Assembly: GCF_002583555.1 (NCBI RefSeq)
Contig: NZ_BEGX01000028.1
Span: forward strand, 1 to 64,000
Source: Pseudonocardia sp. N23
Lineage (GTDB): Bacteria > Actinomycetota > Actinomycetes > Mycobacteriales > Pseudonocardiaceae
Direction: 5' to 3'
DNA: 64,000 bases
Positions within the stretch are counted from its first letter, which is position 1. Each line of letters opens with the position of its first letter. A program made the translations under genes and the position numbers. The notes beneath the pieces are model-generated. The model was not told where the DNA came from, searched no databases, and saw only the letters and a list, made by a program, of their open reading frames with translations. Positions 25,721 to 36,703 of the stretch are shown here, piece by piece.

Positions 25721-26547
25721 GCTCCGATCTGGCGCGGGCCACCGGGCTCCTGGAAGAGGCCGGTGCGCTGCTCGTCTGCGCAGGCGCCGGGATGGGCGTC
25801 GACTCCGGTCTCCCGGACTTCCGTGGTACCGAGGGGTTCTGGCGTGCCTACCCACCGTACGAGGCGTTGGGGCTGCGGTTCGAGGAGCTGGCCGACCCGG
25901 TCCACTTCGCCGACGACCCGGCACTCGCGTGGGGGTTCTACGGCCATCGGCTGTCGCTCTACCGGGCGACGACGCCGCACCGGGGCTTCGCGGTGCTGCG
26001 GCGCTGGGCAGGCCGGATGCCGACGCGGGTGTTCACCTCGAACGTCGACGGCCAGTTCCAGCGGGCAGGATTCGAGGCCTCGACGGTGGCGGAGTGCCAC
26101 GGTTCGATCCATCACCTGCAGTGCCTGGCCGGGTGCGGGCAGCCGGTCTGGGCGGCCGACCGGGTCGACGTCGGCATCGACCCGGTGACGATGCGCGCGC
26201 ACGGCCCGTTGCCGGTGTGCCCGGCGTGCGGCGGGCTCGCGAGGCCGAACATCCTCATGTTCGGCGACTGGTCGTGGGACCCCTCGTTCGCGCGACCGCG
26301 GCTGACGGCTCATGCGGCGTGGTCGCGGGAGAACCGCGGACGGCTCGTCGTGGTCGAGGTCGGCGCGGGCACGGCGGTACCGACGGTGCGCAGGCAGGCG
26401 GAGCTGGCGTCGGCGGCGACGGGTGCGCTGGTCAGGATCAACGTCCGCGAGCCCGACGTCCGGCACGGCCGGGGCGTCGGGCTCGCGATGCCTGCTGCCG
26501 AGGCGCTGGACGCCCTGGACGGCGCGCTGGCTCGTGACTGGCAGTAG
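25717..26547 (+). CDS. Sir2-family NAD-dependent deacylase (atypical)
   Basis: A sirtuin fold of about 276 residues using NAD+ to remove acyl groups or transfer ADP-ribose. NAD motif GAGMGVDSGLPDFRGTEGFW, then TSNVDGQFQRAGF, catalytic His in AECHGSIHHLQC, and zinc cysteines in HLQCLAGC and CPACGG. TSNVD and GQF replace the more usual TQN-ID and LH. No ATG, GTG or TTG stands near the true N-terminus: the first ATG (25792) cuts into the NAD motif and the nearest upstream GTG (25567) would overlap the previous gene by 150 bp. CTG at 25717, overlapping the previous stop as CTGA, is the best start. The stop TAG lies inside a 40-bp palindrome. Confidence 0.78.
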   Translation: MSSDLARATGLLEEAGALLVCAGAGMGVDSGLPDFRGTEGFWRAYPPYEALGLRFEELADPVHFADDPALAWGFYGHRLSLYRATTPHRGFAVLRRWAGRMPTRVFTSNVDGQFQRAGFEASTVAECHGSIHHLQCLAGCGQPVWAADRVDVGIDPVTMRAHGPLPVCPACGGLARPNILMFGDWSWDPSFARPRLTAHAAWSRENRGRLVVVEVGAGTAVPTVRRQAELASAATGALVRINVREPDVRHGRGVGLAMPAAEALDALDGALARDWQ

Positions 26548-26573
26548 CCGCTCCGGCGACTACTGCCAGTCAC
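26534..26573. repeat. 40-bp palindromic element, copy 1
   Basis: Arms of 18 bp (left GTGACTGGCAGTAGCCGC) match with one mismatch around a 4-base centre TCCG. Length, ends (GTGA and TCAC) and the CGC-loop-GCG centre agree with the copies at 58566 and 63286. It contains the stop codon of the Sir2 gene and abuts the truncated end of the aldehyde dehydrogenase remnant. It could also act as a terminator. Confidence 0.7.
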
Positions 26574-26790
26574 AGGCCAGGCTCGAGGACGACGGCGTTG
26601 CCTGCGGCCAGGGCGGGGGCCAGCTCCCAGATCGCCATCAGGATCGGGAAGTTCCACGAGATGATGATCTGTCCGTCGACTGCCCCTCGGCCGGAGCGAC
26701 GTACTCGCCGCCGATCCAGTGCTCGTACCGGGGCTTGACGCTGACGATGCCGTCCGCGTCACCAGGAGCCGCGTACTTGGCCGTTCGAGG
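26574..26790 (-). pseudogene. Aldehyde dehydrogenase remnant with internal deletion
   Basis: The minus strand first reads [20 protein letters not shown] and [14 protein letters not shown], the normal N-terminus of acetaldehyde-type dehydrogenases. About 110 codons are then missing. In another frame follows [16 protein letters not shown] and [16 protein letters not shown], a region that in intact enzymes lies near residue 150-180. It stops at the edge of the 40-bp palindrome. Catalytic Glu and Cys are gone. The divergent GAF regulator that would control such a gene is intact. Confidence 0.75.
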
Positions 26791-26992
26791 GTCCTCCCAC
26801 TCGTCGGGTCCAGGGGATGGCGACGCCAGGAACCTCGGGCTTGCAGCCGCGTTGCACCGCAGTTGCGGACCTGATCTTTCGGTGAGCCTCGTAGCTGCGG
26901 ATCACGATCAGGGTTGCCTGACCTGGGTCGACGGACGACGATGAGGGTGGCGCCGACCACCGCCGACGATGCCGCGGGGAGCCACCGACGAG

Positions 26993-28444
26993 ATGACTGA
27001 TCCGGTCGAGAGGGCCATGGTCCTGGCCCGGACGTACGACGCCGTCATGAGCGGTGAGCGCGCGCCGGTCGCGCCGCGCAGCATCGTGTCGGAGTCGTGG
27101 GCCCGTTCGCTCGACGCCCGCGTCGACCCCGACCGGGGTGCCGCCACCCACGACCTGGATCGCGCCGACGTCGAGGACATGCGCTCGGCGAACCCCCTGT
27201 CCCCCGCCATGGCGCTGCTGCGGGAGACACTGCTGGGCATCGCCGACGAGGCCCGGCACATGATGATCGTGACCGACGAGCACGGCCACATCCTGTGGCG
27301 CGACGACAGCCGTGACGTGCTGCGACAGGGCGACCGGGCCGGTCTCGTCGAGGGCACGCGGTGGAGCGAGGAGACCGTCGGCACCAACGCGATGGGCACT
27401 GCCCTGGCCGCGGACTCGGCCGTCACCATCCACTCGGCCGAGCACCTCGCCCGGGCCTTCCACTGCTGGACGTGCGCCGCCGCGCCGATCCACGACCCGG
27501 AGGACGGACGGCTCATCGGGGTCGTCGACGTCACCGGGCCGATCGCGTCGTTCCACCCGGCGACGCTCGCGCTCGTCGTGGCGGCAGCCCGGCTCGCGGA
27601 GAACCACCTGGCGACGCTGGTCGCGGCCCGCGACGAACGGATGCGCGCCCGCAACCTCGGCCACCTCACCCGGCTGCGCGACGAGCCCGGCGCGCTCCTC
27701 ACCCCCCAGGGGAGGGTCCTCGCGGCCCATCCCGCCGGATGGCTACCCGACAGGGTGGACCTCCCCGACCTTCCGGGTGGGTCGCTGTCGCTCGGCGAGC
27801 AGGGCGAGGCGGTGCTCGAGCCCCTGACGGAGGGCTGGCTGCTGCGGCTGCGCCGTCCCGGGCACCGGATGCCACCCACCCTGGGCCTGCCGTTCCTGGG
27901 CGCCGACCGGCCGGGCGCCCTGTTCGGCGACCGTCGGGTGCGGCTCACCCAGCGCCACGCCGAGCTGCTCACGTTGCTCGCCCTGCATCCCGCCGGCCGC
28001 TCCGCCGACCAGCTGGCCGCCGACCTCCACGGCGACACCGGGAAGGCCGTCACGGTGCGGGCGGAGATGCACCGGTTGCGCGTAGCGCTGGACGCCGGCG
28101 TCGTCCGCACCCAGCCGTACCGCCTGCAGGCCCGCGTCGACGCCGACTTCCTGCACGTCCGCGACGCGTTGGCCGCCGGTGAGCTGCGCCGGGCCGCCGA
28201 GCTCTACCGGGGGCCGCTGCTGCCGTCCTCGGAGGCCCCGGGGGTACGCGACGAGCGTGAGCAGCTGGCCGCGGCGGTCCGGCAGGCCGTGCTGACCGGT
28301 GGCGACGTCGAGGCGCTGTGGACGTTCTCGACGACGCCGGAGGGCACCGCCGACTCCGAGGCCGCCCAGCAGCTGCTGGCCGACCTCCCGTCGTCCGATC
28401 CGCGCCGGGCCGTGGTGCGGGCACGGCTCAACATGCTGCGCTGA
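26993..28444 (+). CDS. GAF-domain transcriptional regulator (aldehyde dehydrogenase-type)
   Basis: A 483-residue protein with an AcoR-like N-terminal half: VLARTYDAVMSGE, SWARSLDARVDPD, then a GAF sensor domain (ARHMMIVTDEHGHILWRDDS, EETVGTNAMGTALA, HCWTCAAAPIHDPEDG, GVVDVTGPIASFHP). In place of a sigma-54 AAA domain and Fis helix it has a C-terminal winged-helix-like region (RLTQRHAELLTLLALHPAGR, VTVRAEMHRLRVAL). Actinobacterial proteins of this architecture usually stand divergent from aldehyde dehydrogenase genes, and here the divergent neighbour is a dehydrogenase ruin. Start at ATG 26993 with GGGGAG upstream; ATG 26969 is an alternative. The role is inferred from that pairing. Confidence 0.78.
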   Translation: MTDPVERAMVLARTYDAVMSGERAPVAPRSIVSESWARSLDARVDPDRGAATHDLDRADVEDMRSANPLSPAMALLRETLLGIADEARHMMIVTDEHGHILWRDDSRDVLRQGDRAGLVEGTRWSEETVGTNAMGTALAADSAVTIHSAEHLARAFHCWTCAAAPIHDPEDGRLIGVVDVTGPIASFHPATLALVVAAARLAENHLATLVAARDERMRARNLGHLTRLRDEPGALLTPQGRVLAAHPAGWLPDRVDLPDLPGGSLSLGEQGEAVLEPLTEGWLLRLRRPGHRMPPTLGLPFLGADRPGALFGDRRVRLTQRHAELLTLLALHPAGRSADQLAADLHGDTGKAVTVRAEMHRLRVALDAGVVRTQPYRLQARVDADFLHVRDALAAGELRRAAELYRGPLLPSSEAPGVRDEREQLAAAVRQAVLTGGDVEALWTFSTTPEGTADSEAAQQLLADLPSSDPRRAVVRARLNMLR

Positions 28445-28470
28445 CCGGAGGGCACCCCGGCGGAATGCCG

Positions 28471-28504
28471 GAAGCCGGTCCGGACCGCGGTCCGGACCGG
28501 CTTC
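28471..28504. terminator. Bidirectional terminator hairpin
   Basis: A perfect 34-bp palindrome (left half GAAGCCGGTCCGGACCG) between the convergent GAF regulator and clpC. The stem of at least 15 GC-rich pairs is a strong intrinsic hairpin for both transcripts, without a marked T-tract as is usual in actinomycetes. Confidence 0.75.
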
Positions 28505-28535
28505 GCGGTCCTACGGGTGACGCTGTCCGGCGACG

Positions 28536-31079
<2,544 letters not shown>

Positions 31080-31304
31080 TCGCACTCCTTGCCTGCTGCG
31101 TCCACACGTGCGACGCGCCCAGCATCCCTGTGACACTGCGCCGCGGACGCCCCATACCACTGTATCGGTCGCAACGGCCTCACCGCCTCCGTCCGCCGCG
31201 ATGTCCGCGCCGATGAGGCGATGTCGACACAACGCCGGCCGGTCCCGTCCGGATTCCCGGGGGCGTTCCCGGCACTGTTCCCGGCGCCCGGACCGGCACT
31301 GCGG

Positions 31305-32147
31305 TCAGCGCCCCTGGGCGGCGGCCTCCTCGGCTGCGCGCTCCTCCTGCTTGTAGACGCGGAAGCCCTCCTCGTCGCGGCCACGGCGCCAGTAGCCGGA
31401 CACGGACAGCGCGTCGCGGGGCACACGGCGCTCGTCGAGCAGGTGCCTGCGCAGTCCCTTCACCGCGGCCGCCTCACCGTGGACGAATGCGTGCACGTCG
31501 CCCACGGGGAACGCCAGCGCGGCAACCGCGTCGAGCAATTGGGCGGCCGCGGCCTCGCCCGGGTCGCCGCCCGCGGGAAGGTCGGCCCGGTGCAGCCAGG
31601 TGACCCGCAGGTCGGCCTCGGTGGGCAGGTCCTGATGGTCGTCGGCGGTGTCGACCTGCAGGACCGCGAGCGCGGGCACCCCGCGTGGGAGCCGCTCGGC
31701 GGCCGCACCGATCGCGGGGAGCGCGGCGTCGTCGCCGACGAACAGGTGCCAGCCGGCGGCCGGGTTCGGCGCGTAGGCGCCCCCGGGGCCGAGCAGGCGC
31801 AGCACGTCGCCCGGGCGGGCGGCGGCGGCCCACGGCCCCGCGATGCCGGTGTCGCCGTGGTGCACGAAGTCGATCGTCAGCTCACCTGTCGTGTGGTCGA
31901 GGGCGCGAACGGTGTACGTGCGGGTACGCGGCCACTGGTCGCGCGGGAGCTCGCGGCGGATCTCCTCGACGTCGAACGGCTCGGGGTACTCGACCCCGGG
32001 CGGGGAGAACAGGAGCTTGACGTAACGGTCGGTGTGGTCGGTCCCGGGGAACTCCGCGAGACCTGGACCGCCCGCGATCACGCGGATCATGTGCGGGCCG
32101 ATCCGTTCGGTTCTCAGTACCTCGAGGCTCATGGCCGAGCGGGGCAT
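31305..32147 (-). CDS. Siderophore-interacting protein (FAD-dependent ferric reductase type)
   Basis: Cytoplasmic flavoprotein (280 residues) of the SIP/ViuB family that reduces ferric siderophores to free iron. The FAD domain has RTRTYTVRALDHTTGELTID and HGDTGIAGPWAAAARPGD; the NAD(P)H-like half has HLFVGDDAALPAIGAAAERL and ends with SVSGYWRRGRDEEGFRVYK. Start at ATG 32147 with GGAGGGAG just upstream; an ATG at 32132 is internal. Upstream on the minus strand near 32202-32222 is TTAGGGTGGCCT, at best a partial iron box, so iron control is only suggested. It lies between clpC and lsr2, where mycobacteria have no such gene. Confidence 0.85.
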   Translation of the reverse strand: MPRSAMSLEVLRTERIGPHMIRVIAGGPGLAEFPGTDHTDRYVKLLFSPPGVEYPEPFDVEEIRRELPRDQWPRTRTYTVRALDHTTGELTIDFVHHGDTGIAGPWAAAARPGDVLRLLGPGGAYAPNPAAGWHLFVGDDAALPAIGAAAERLPRGVPALAVLQVDTADDHQDLPTEADLRVTWLHRADLPAGGDPGEAAAAQLLDAVAALAFPVGDVHAFVHGEAAAVKGLRRHLLDERRVPRDALSVSGYWRRGRDEEGFRVYKQEERAAEEAAAQGR

Positions 32148-32297
32148 CTCGTCTCCCTCCGTCGTCGCATGCGCCGTGAGGGCGGACGCGTCGGCCCAGA
32201 CAGCTATGCAGGCCACCCTAACCCCGATCGGCGGATGCGGCCGCCGTACCACGTGGGGGCCGTCACGGGAACGCACGGAGAACGGGCCACAGAACAC

Positions 32298-32331
32298 GAG
32301 CGGGGCCGATCGCATCCGATCGGCCCCGCTC
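32298..32331 (-). terminator. Terminator hairpin of lsr2
   Basis: Perfect 15-bp stem (left arm GAGCGGGGCCGATCG) with a CATC loop, 22 bp beyond the lsr2 stop. It separates lsr2 from the siderophore-interacting gene downstream on the same strand. Confidence 0.75.
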
Positions 32332-32352
32332 GGTCCGGCACATTCGCCGGCT

Positions 32353-32694
32353 TCAGTTCTCCTGGTGATATGCCTCGAGCACCTCGGCCGGGATGCGGCC
32401 ACGGTCCGAGACCTTCATCCCACGCTTCCGAGCCCAATCCCGAATTGCCTGGTTCTGCTCGCGATCGACGGACTGGCGTCGATTCGCCGGTGCCGAGCCG
32501 GCTGCGGCACGTCGCCGTCCACCGGCCCGCCGGGCGGCTGCGACATAGGACGCCAGCGCGTCCCGCAGCTTTCCGGCATTCGACTCGGACAAGTCGATCT
32601 CGTAGACCTTGCCGTCGATCCCGAACTCAACGGTCTCGTCCGCCGCCTTACCGTCCAGGTCGTCGATCAGTCTGATCTCACGGATCTGCGCCAC
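32353..32694 (-). CDS. lsr2: Lsr2 nucleoid-associated protein
   Basis: H-NS-like xenogeneic silencer of actinobacteria (113 residues). The N-terminal dimerisation part ([20 protein letters not shown], then [20 protein letters not shown]) is followed by a linker and the DNA-binding domain with the AT-hook-like RGR in [16 protein letters not shown]. An upstream ATG at 32709 exists, but the GTG at 32694 has GGAGG seven bases before it and gives the standard length. It probably silences AT-richer acquired DNA such as the element at 1-5463. Confidence 0.95.
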   Translation of the reverse strand: MAQIREIRLIDDLDGKAADETVEFGIDGKVYEIDLSESNAGKLRDALASYVAAARRAGGRRRAAAGSAPANRRQSVDREQNQAIRDWARKRGMKVSDRGRIPAEVLEAYHQEN

Positions 32695-32837
32695 CGCCGC
32701 AGCCTCCATTCTCGCAACATATGCGTCCCTGCAACTGTGGCGTCGCCACCAATGCGGGACTCTATCCGTATTCCGCGGACGGTGTCGAGCCGAGTCACCC
32801 GGTACCGGAACCGAGAAACCAGTTCCGGCGACGAACG

Positions 32838-34340
32838 TCACTCGGCCCGAACGAGCGGGAAGAGAATTGTCTCGCGAATGCCGAGGCCGGTGAGCGTCAT
32901 GAGCAGTCGGTCGAGGCCCATGCCCATGCCTCCGGTCGGAGGCATGCCGTACTCCATGGCCCGCAGGAAGTCCTCGTCGAGCTGCATCGCCTCGGGGTCG
33001 CCGGCCGCAGCCAGCAACGACTGCCGGTACAGCCTTTCGCGCTGTTCCACGGGATCGACGAGTTCGGAGTACGCCGTCGCGAGCTCCGTTCCGAAAATGA
33101 TGAGGTCCCACGCTTCGGCCAACCGCGGATCGTCGCGGTGCTGCCGGGTGAGTGGTCTGACCTCCACCGGGTAGTCGCGGACGAACGTGGGCTCCACGAG
33201 GGTGTGCTCGACGAGCTTCTCGAAAAGTTCCAGAACGATCTCGCCGGCCGCCCAGGAATCCTTCAGCTCGATGTCGTGATCGGCCGCGATCCTACGCAGT
33301 GTTTCGGCCGGGGTGTCGATGGTCACCTCTTGGCCCACCGCCTCGGCCACGGAGGCGTGAAGGGTGACACTGCGCCACGGCTTGCCCAGATCGTGCTCGG
33401 TTCCGTCGGCGTGCGTGACGACCGTGGAACCGAAGACGGCGCGCGCGCTTTCGAGGATGAGGTCCCGAACGAGTTCGGCCATGTCGTCATAGGTCGCATA
33501 GGCCTGGTAGGCCTCGAGCATCGCGAACTCCGGGGAGTGCGTGGAGTCGATCCCCTCGTTGCGGAAAACGCGATTGAGCTCGAAGACCCGCTCGATGCCG
33601 CCGACGACCGCGCGCTTGAGGAACAACTCCGGCGCGATCCGCAGGTACAGATCCTGGCTCAGCGCATTCGAGCTCGTGACGAACGGCCGGGCCGTCGCGC
33701 CGCCGTGCAGCACCTGCAGCATCGGCGTCTCGACCTCGATGTAGTCCCGCTCCTCGAAGACGCGCCGCAGCGTGCGCAGAACCGTCGAGCGGGCCCGGAC
33801 CATCTCGCGGGCCCTGGGCCGCACGATCAGGTCGACGTAGCGCTGCCGGACCCGCGTCTCCTCGGACAGCTCACGGTGCGCCACCGGGAGGGGGCGGACG
33901 GCCTTGGCCAGCATCCGCCACGACGTCGCCGACACCGACAGCTCACCGCGGCGGCTGGTGATGACCTCACCCTCGACGAGGACGATGTCGCCGAGGTCGA
34001 CGACGGCCTTCCAGCTCGCGAGCGTCTCCTCACCGACATCGGCCAGGCTGAGCATCGCCTGCAGCTCGGTGCCGTCGCCCTCGCGCAGCGTCGCGAAGCA
34101 GAGCTTGCCGGTGTTGCGCTGGAACATCACCCGGCCGGCGACGGCGACCCGGTCGCCCGTCGCCGTGTCCGGCGGGAGGTCGGGGTGGGAGTCGCGGACC
34201 TCACGCAGCGTGTGCGTGCGGCCGGCCTCGACGGGATACGGGTCGATGCCCTGTTCGAGCAGCTCCGCCCGCTTGGCCCGGCGCACCCGGAGCTGCTCGG
34301 GGAGATCTGCGTCGGGGGGCGTGGAGTGCTCGTCGGTCAC
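32838..34340 (-). CDS. lysS: Lysyl-tRNA synthetase (class II)
   Basis: Class II synthetase of 500 residues charging tRNA-Lys. It has an OB-fold anticodon-binding domain near residues 60-165 ([20 protein letters not shown]), motif 1 around [14 protein letters not shown], motif 2 [20 protein letters not shown] and motif 3 [15 protein letters not shown]. It lacks the N-terminal membrane domain of LysX. Synteny with lsr2 and the pantothenate genes matches mycobacteria. Confidence 0.96.
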   Translation of the reverse strand: MTDEHSTPPDADLPEQLRVRRAKRAELLEQGIDPYPVEAGRTHTLREVRDSHPDLPPDTATGDRVAVAGRVMFQRNTGKLCFATLREGDGTELQAMLSLADVGEETLASWKAVVDLGDIVLVEGEVITSRRGELSVSATSWRMLAKAVRPLPVAHRELSEETRVRQRYVDLIVRPRAREMVRARSTVLRTLRRVFEERDYIEVETPMLQVLHGGATARPFVTSSNALSQDLYLRIAPELFLKRAVVGGIERVFELNRVFRNEGIDSTHSPEFAMLEAYQAYATYDDMAELVRDLILESARAVFGSTVVTHADGTEHDLGKPWRSVTLHASVAEAVGQEVTIDTPAETLRRIAADHDIELKDSWAAGEIVLELFEKLVEHTLVEPTFVRDYPVEVRPLTRQHRDDPRLAEAWDLIIFGTELATAYSELVDPVEQRERLYRQSLLAAAGDPEAMQLDEDFLRAMEYGMPPTGGMGMGLDRLLMTLTGLGIRETILFPLVRAE

Positions 34341-34546
34341 GCCGAGAAAGGTTAGCCACGTGCCCCGGCCGTCCTGTCATCGGTGCACGCACCTGCCGTC
34401 GTCGACGACGAAACCGCGCGCACCCTCAGTTCTGTCCCGCGGCGCCCGGACCACCGTGGGGTCGCACCCGGAGAGCGGCGCGCAATCTCAGTGCTCCGTT
34501 CCGGCGCCGGAGCTGCCGTGAGGTCTCGCCCGGGGCAGTGAGCGGC
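34341..34546. other. Intergenic region between coaX and lysS
   Basis: No coding sequence is apparent. A short GTGAG/CTCAC inverted repeat stands directly after the coaX stop (about 34534-34546) and may form a weak terminator. Nothing else stands out. Confidence 0.4.
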
Positions 34547-35380
34547 TCACCTCGCGGCGGCGTCGCTCGCGCGCAGGTTCCGCAGGTAGGTCAGGCGCAA
34601 CCCCAGCAGGGTCAGGTCGGGGACGAACTCCGTGACCGTCCGCGACACCCCGTCCATCAGCGGGGCGAGCCCGCCCGTCGCCAGGACGGTCACCGGGCCC
34701 GCCTTGGGACCCATCTCGGCGACGATGGCGTCGACCAGGCCGTCGACCTGCCCGGCGAACCCGAAGATCACCCCGGACTGCAGGCACTCGACGGTGTTCT
34801 TGCCGATGACCGAGCGCGGCCGCACCAGCTCGACGGTCCGCAACGCCGCGGCGCGGGTCGCGAGCGCCTCCATCGAGATCTCGATGCCGGGGGCCAGCGC
34901 GCCGCCGAGGAACTCGCCGCGGGCGGAGACGACGTCGATGTTCGTCGACGTCCCGAAGTCGACGACGACGCAGGCCGTCCCGAAGATGCGGTGCGCCGCA
35001 AGGGTGTTGACGACGCGGTCGGCGCCGACCTCGCGCGGGTTGTCGACGAGCAGCGGCACCCCCGTGCGCACGCCGGGGCCGACGATGACCGTCGGCATCT
35101 GCTCGCCGCGCCGGTCGAGCATGAGGCGCAGCTCGCGCAGCAGCGACGGGACCGTCGACAGCGCGGCGATCCCGGTGACGTCGCCGGCCCGCTCGCCCAG
35201 CAGGCCGCGGATCGCGACGTCGAGCTCGTCGGCCGTCATCCGGGCGTCGGTGCGCATCCGCCAGTCGCGGACGAGGGAGGGCCGCGGGTCGGGCTCGGTC
35301 CCGTCGTCGGCGGGTGCCGGGGTGTCGCGGTAGAGACCCAGGGCGATCTGGGTGTTCCCGACGTCGATGCAGAGCAGCAC
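34547..35380 (-). CDS. coaX: Type III pantothenate kinase
   Basis: Actin-like ASKHA kinase (277 residues) doing the first step of coenzyme A synthesis. The nucleotide motif is MLLCIDVGNTQIALGLY, catalytic region GPGVRTGVPLLVDNPREVGA with DRVVNTLAA, then VVDFGTSTNIDVVS and GAIAPG-like GALAPGIEIS. It follows panD at 5 bp, so the operon panC-panD-coaX supplies pantothenate and phosphorylates it. Confidence 0.94.
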   Translation of the reverse strand: MLLCIDVGNTQIALGLYRDTPAPADDGTEPDPRPSLVRDWRMRTDARMTADELDVAIRGLLGERAGDVTGIAALSTVPSLLRELRLMLDRRGEQMPTVIVGPGVRTGVPLLVDNPREVGADRVVNTLAAHRIFGTACVVVDFGTSTNIDVVSARGEFLGGALAPGIEISMEALATRAAALRTVELVRPRSVIGKNTVECLQSGVIFGFAGQVDGLVDAIVAEMGPKAGPVTVLATGGLAPLMDGVSRTVTEFVPDLTLLGLRLTYLRNLRASDAAAR

Positions 35381-35385
35381 CGGCG

Positions 35386-35811
35386 TCAGGCCGACCGGAT
35401 CCGGGTGACCGAGCCCGACGTCAGGCCCGACCCGGCAGGCGCGTGTCCCGGGTCGTCGCCGACCTCGACGACGCGGTTGCGGGCGTCGACGAACACGACG
35501 CGCGGGTCGTAGGCCTTCACCTCGGCCTCGTCGAGCTGGCCGTAGGAGATCAGGATGACCATGTCGCCGGGGTGGACGAGGTGGGCGGCCGCACCGTTGA
35601 TGCCGATGACCCCCGAGCCGCGCTCACCGGGGATCACGTAGGTCTCCAGCCGCGCGCCGTTGGTGATGTCGACGATCGCGACCTGCTCGCCCTCGAGCAG
35701 GTCGGCGGCCTCCATCAGGTCGAGGTCGACGGTGACCGATCCGACGTAGTGCAGGTCGGCCTGGGTGACCGTCGCACGGTGGATCTTGGACTTCATCATC
35801 GTGCGGAACAT
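35386..35811 (-). CDS. panD: Aspartate 1-decarboxylase
   Basis: Pyruvoyl enzyme (141 residues) forming beta-alanine from aspartate. It self-cleaves at the Gly-Ser bond in [14 protein letters not shown], residues 24-25. Catalytic lysine in [12 protein letters not shown] and the conserved [20 protein letters not shown] are present. The short C-terminal tail after [13 protein letters not shown] is slightly extended, as in mycobacterial enzymes where this tail is the target of pyrazinoic acid. Confidence 0.95.
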   Translation of the reverse strand: MFRTMMKSKIHRATVTQADLHYVGSVTVDLDLMEAADLLEGEQVAIVDITNGARLETYVIPGERGSGVIGINGAAAHLVHPGDMVILISYGQLDEAEVKAYDPRVVFVDARNRVVEVGDDPGHAPAGSGLTSGSVTRIRSA

Positions 35812-35824
35812 GATGGCCTCCGAG

Positions 35825-36703
35825 CTACAGCTGGACCGGGACGTTGTCGATCAGGCGGGTGGTGCCGAGCCGGGCGGCGACGAGCAGCCGCGCGCGGCCG
35901 GCCTCCGGGGTCGGGCCGAGCTCCGGGTCGCGCAGCTCCAGATACTCGACGGTCAGGGCAGGCTCGGCCGCGAGGACCCCGCGGGCCCGCGCGAGCACCG
36001 CGTCGGCACCGCGGGCCGACACCGACGCACCCTCGGTGAGCGCCCGCTGCAGGAGCGGAGCGAGGGCGCGCTGCTCGTCGGACAGGTAGACGTTGCGCGA
36101 CGAGAGCGCCAGCCCGTCGGGCTCTCGGACCGTCGGCACGCCGACGATGGAGAGCGGGAAGTTCAGGTCGCGCACCATCTTCTGCAGCAGCACGAGCTGC
36201 TGGAAGTCCTTCTCCCCGAACAGGGCGACCTCGGGCGCGACGATCTGGAACAGCTTGCCGACGACCGTCAGCACGCCCTCGAAGTGTCCCGGCCGGACGG
36301 CGCCCTCGAGCTCGTCGGCGAGCGGGCCCGGCACGATCCGGGTCTGCGCGCCGGGCGGGTACATGTCGTCGACCGACGGGACGAACGCCAGCTCGACGCC
36401 CTCCTCGCGCAGCACCTCGAGGTCGGCCTCCAGCGGCCGCGGGTAGCGCGTGAGGTCCTCGTCCGGGCCGAACTGCAGCGGGTTCACGAAGATCGACACG
36501 GCGGTGACGGTCGCCCCGGGCAGCAGCCGGGCGTGCCGGATCAGCTCGCGGTGGCCGTCGTGGAGGGCGCCCATCGTCGGCACCAGGACGACGCGTCGGC
36601 CCCCACCCCGCAGCGCGCGGCTGACGGCGTTCATGTCGGCGGGCACCCGGTGCACGGTGAGCTCACCGGTGCGGTACCCGCCCGCGGTCCGGGCGGCGGT
36701 CAT
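35825..36703 (-). CDS. panC: Pantoate-beta-alanine ligase (pantothenate synthetase)
   Basis: Joins pantoate and beta-alanine with ATP (292 residues). Motifs: [19 protein letters not shown] (HIGH-like), [44 protein letters not shown] and [10 protein letters not shown] (KMSKS-like). The frame is open far upstream through the neighbouring gene, but the ATG at 36703 has AGGAGG upstream and overlaps the DUF2520 stop by ATGA. Confidence 0.95.
   Translation of the reverse strand: MTAARTAGGYRTGELTVHRVPADMNAVSRALRGGGRRVVLVPTMGALHDGHRELIRHARLLPGATVTAVSIFVNPLQFGPDEDLTRYPRPLEADLEVLREEGVELAFVPSVDDMYPPGAQTRIVPGPLADELEGAVRPGHFEGVLTVVGKLFQIVAPEVALFGEKDFQQLVLLQKMVRDLNFPLSIVGVPTVREPDGLALSSRNVYLSDEQRALAPLLQRALTEGASVSARGADAVLARARGVLAAEPALTVEYLELRDPELGPTPEAGRARLLVAARLGTTRLIDNVPVQL

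Noticed and set aside
32202..32222. Iron box upstream of the siderophore-interacting gene
   Set aside because: Only about half of the 19-bp IdeR/DmdR consensus matches, so it is not listed as a regulatory feature.
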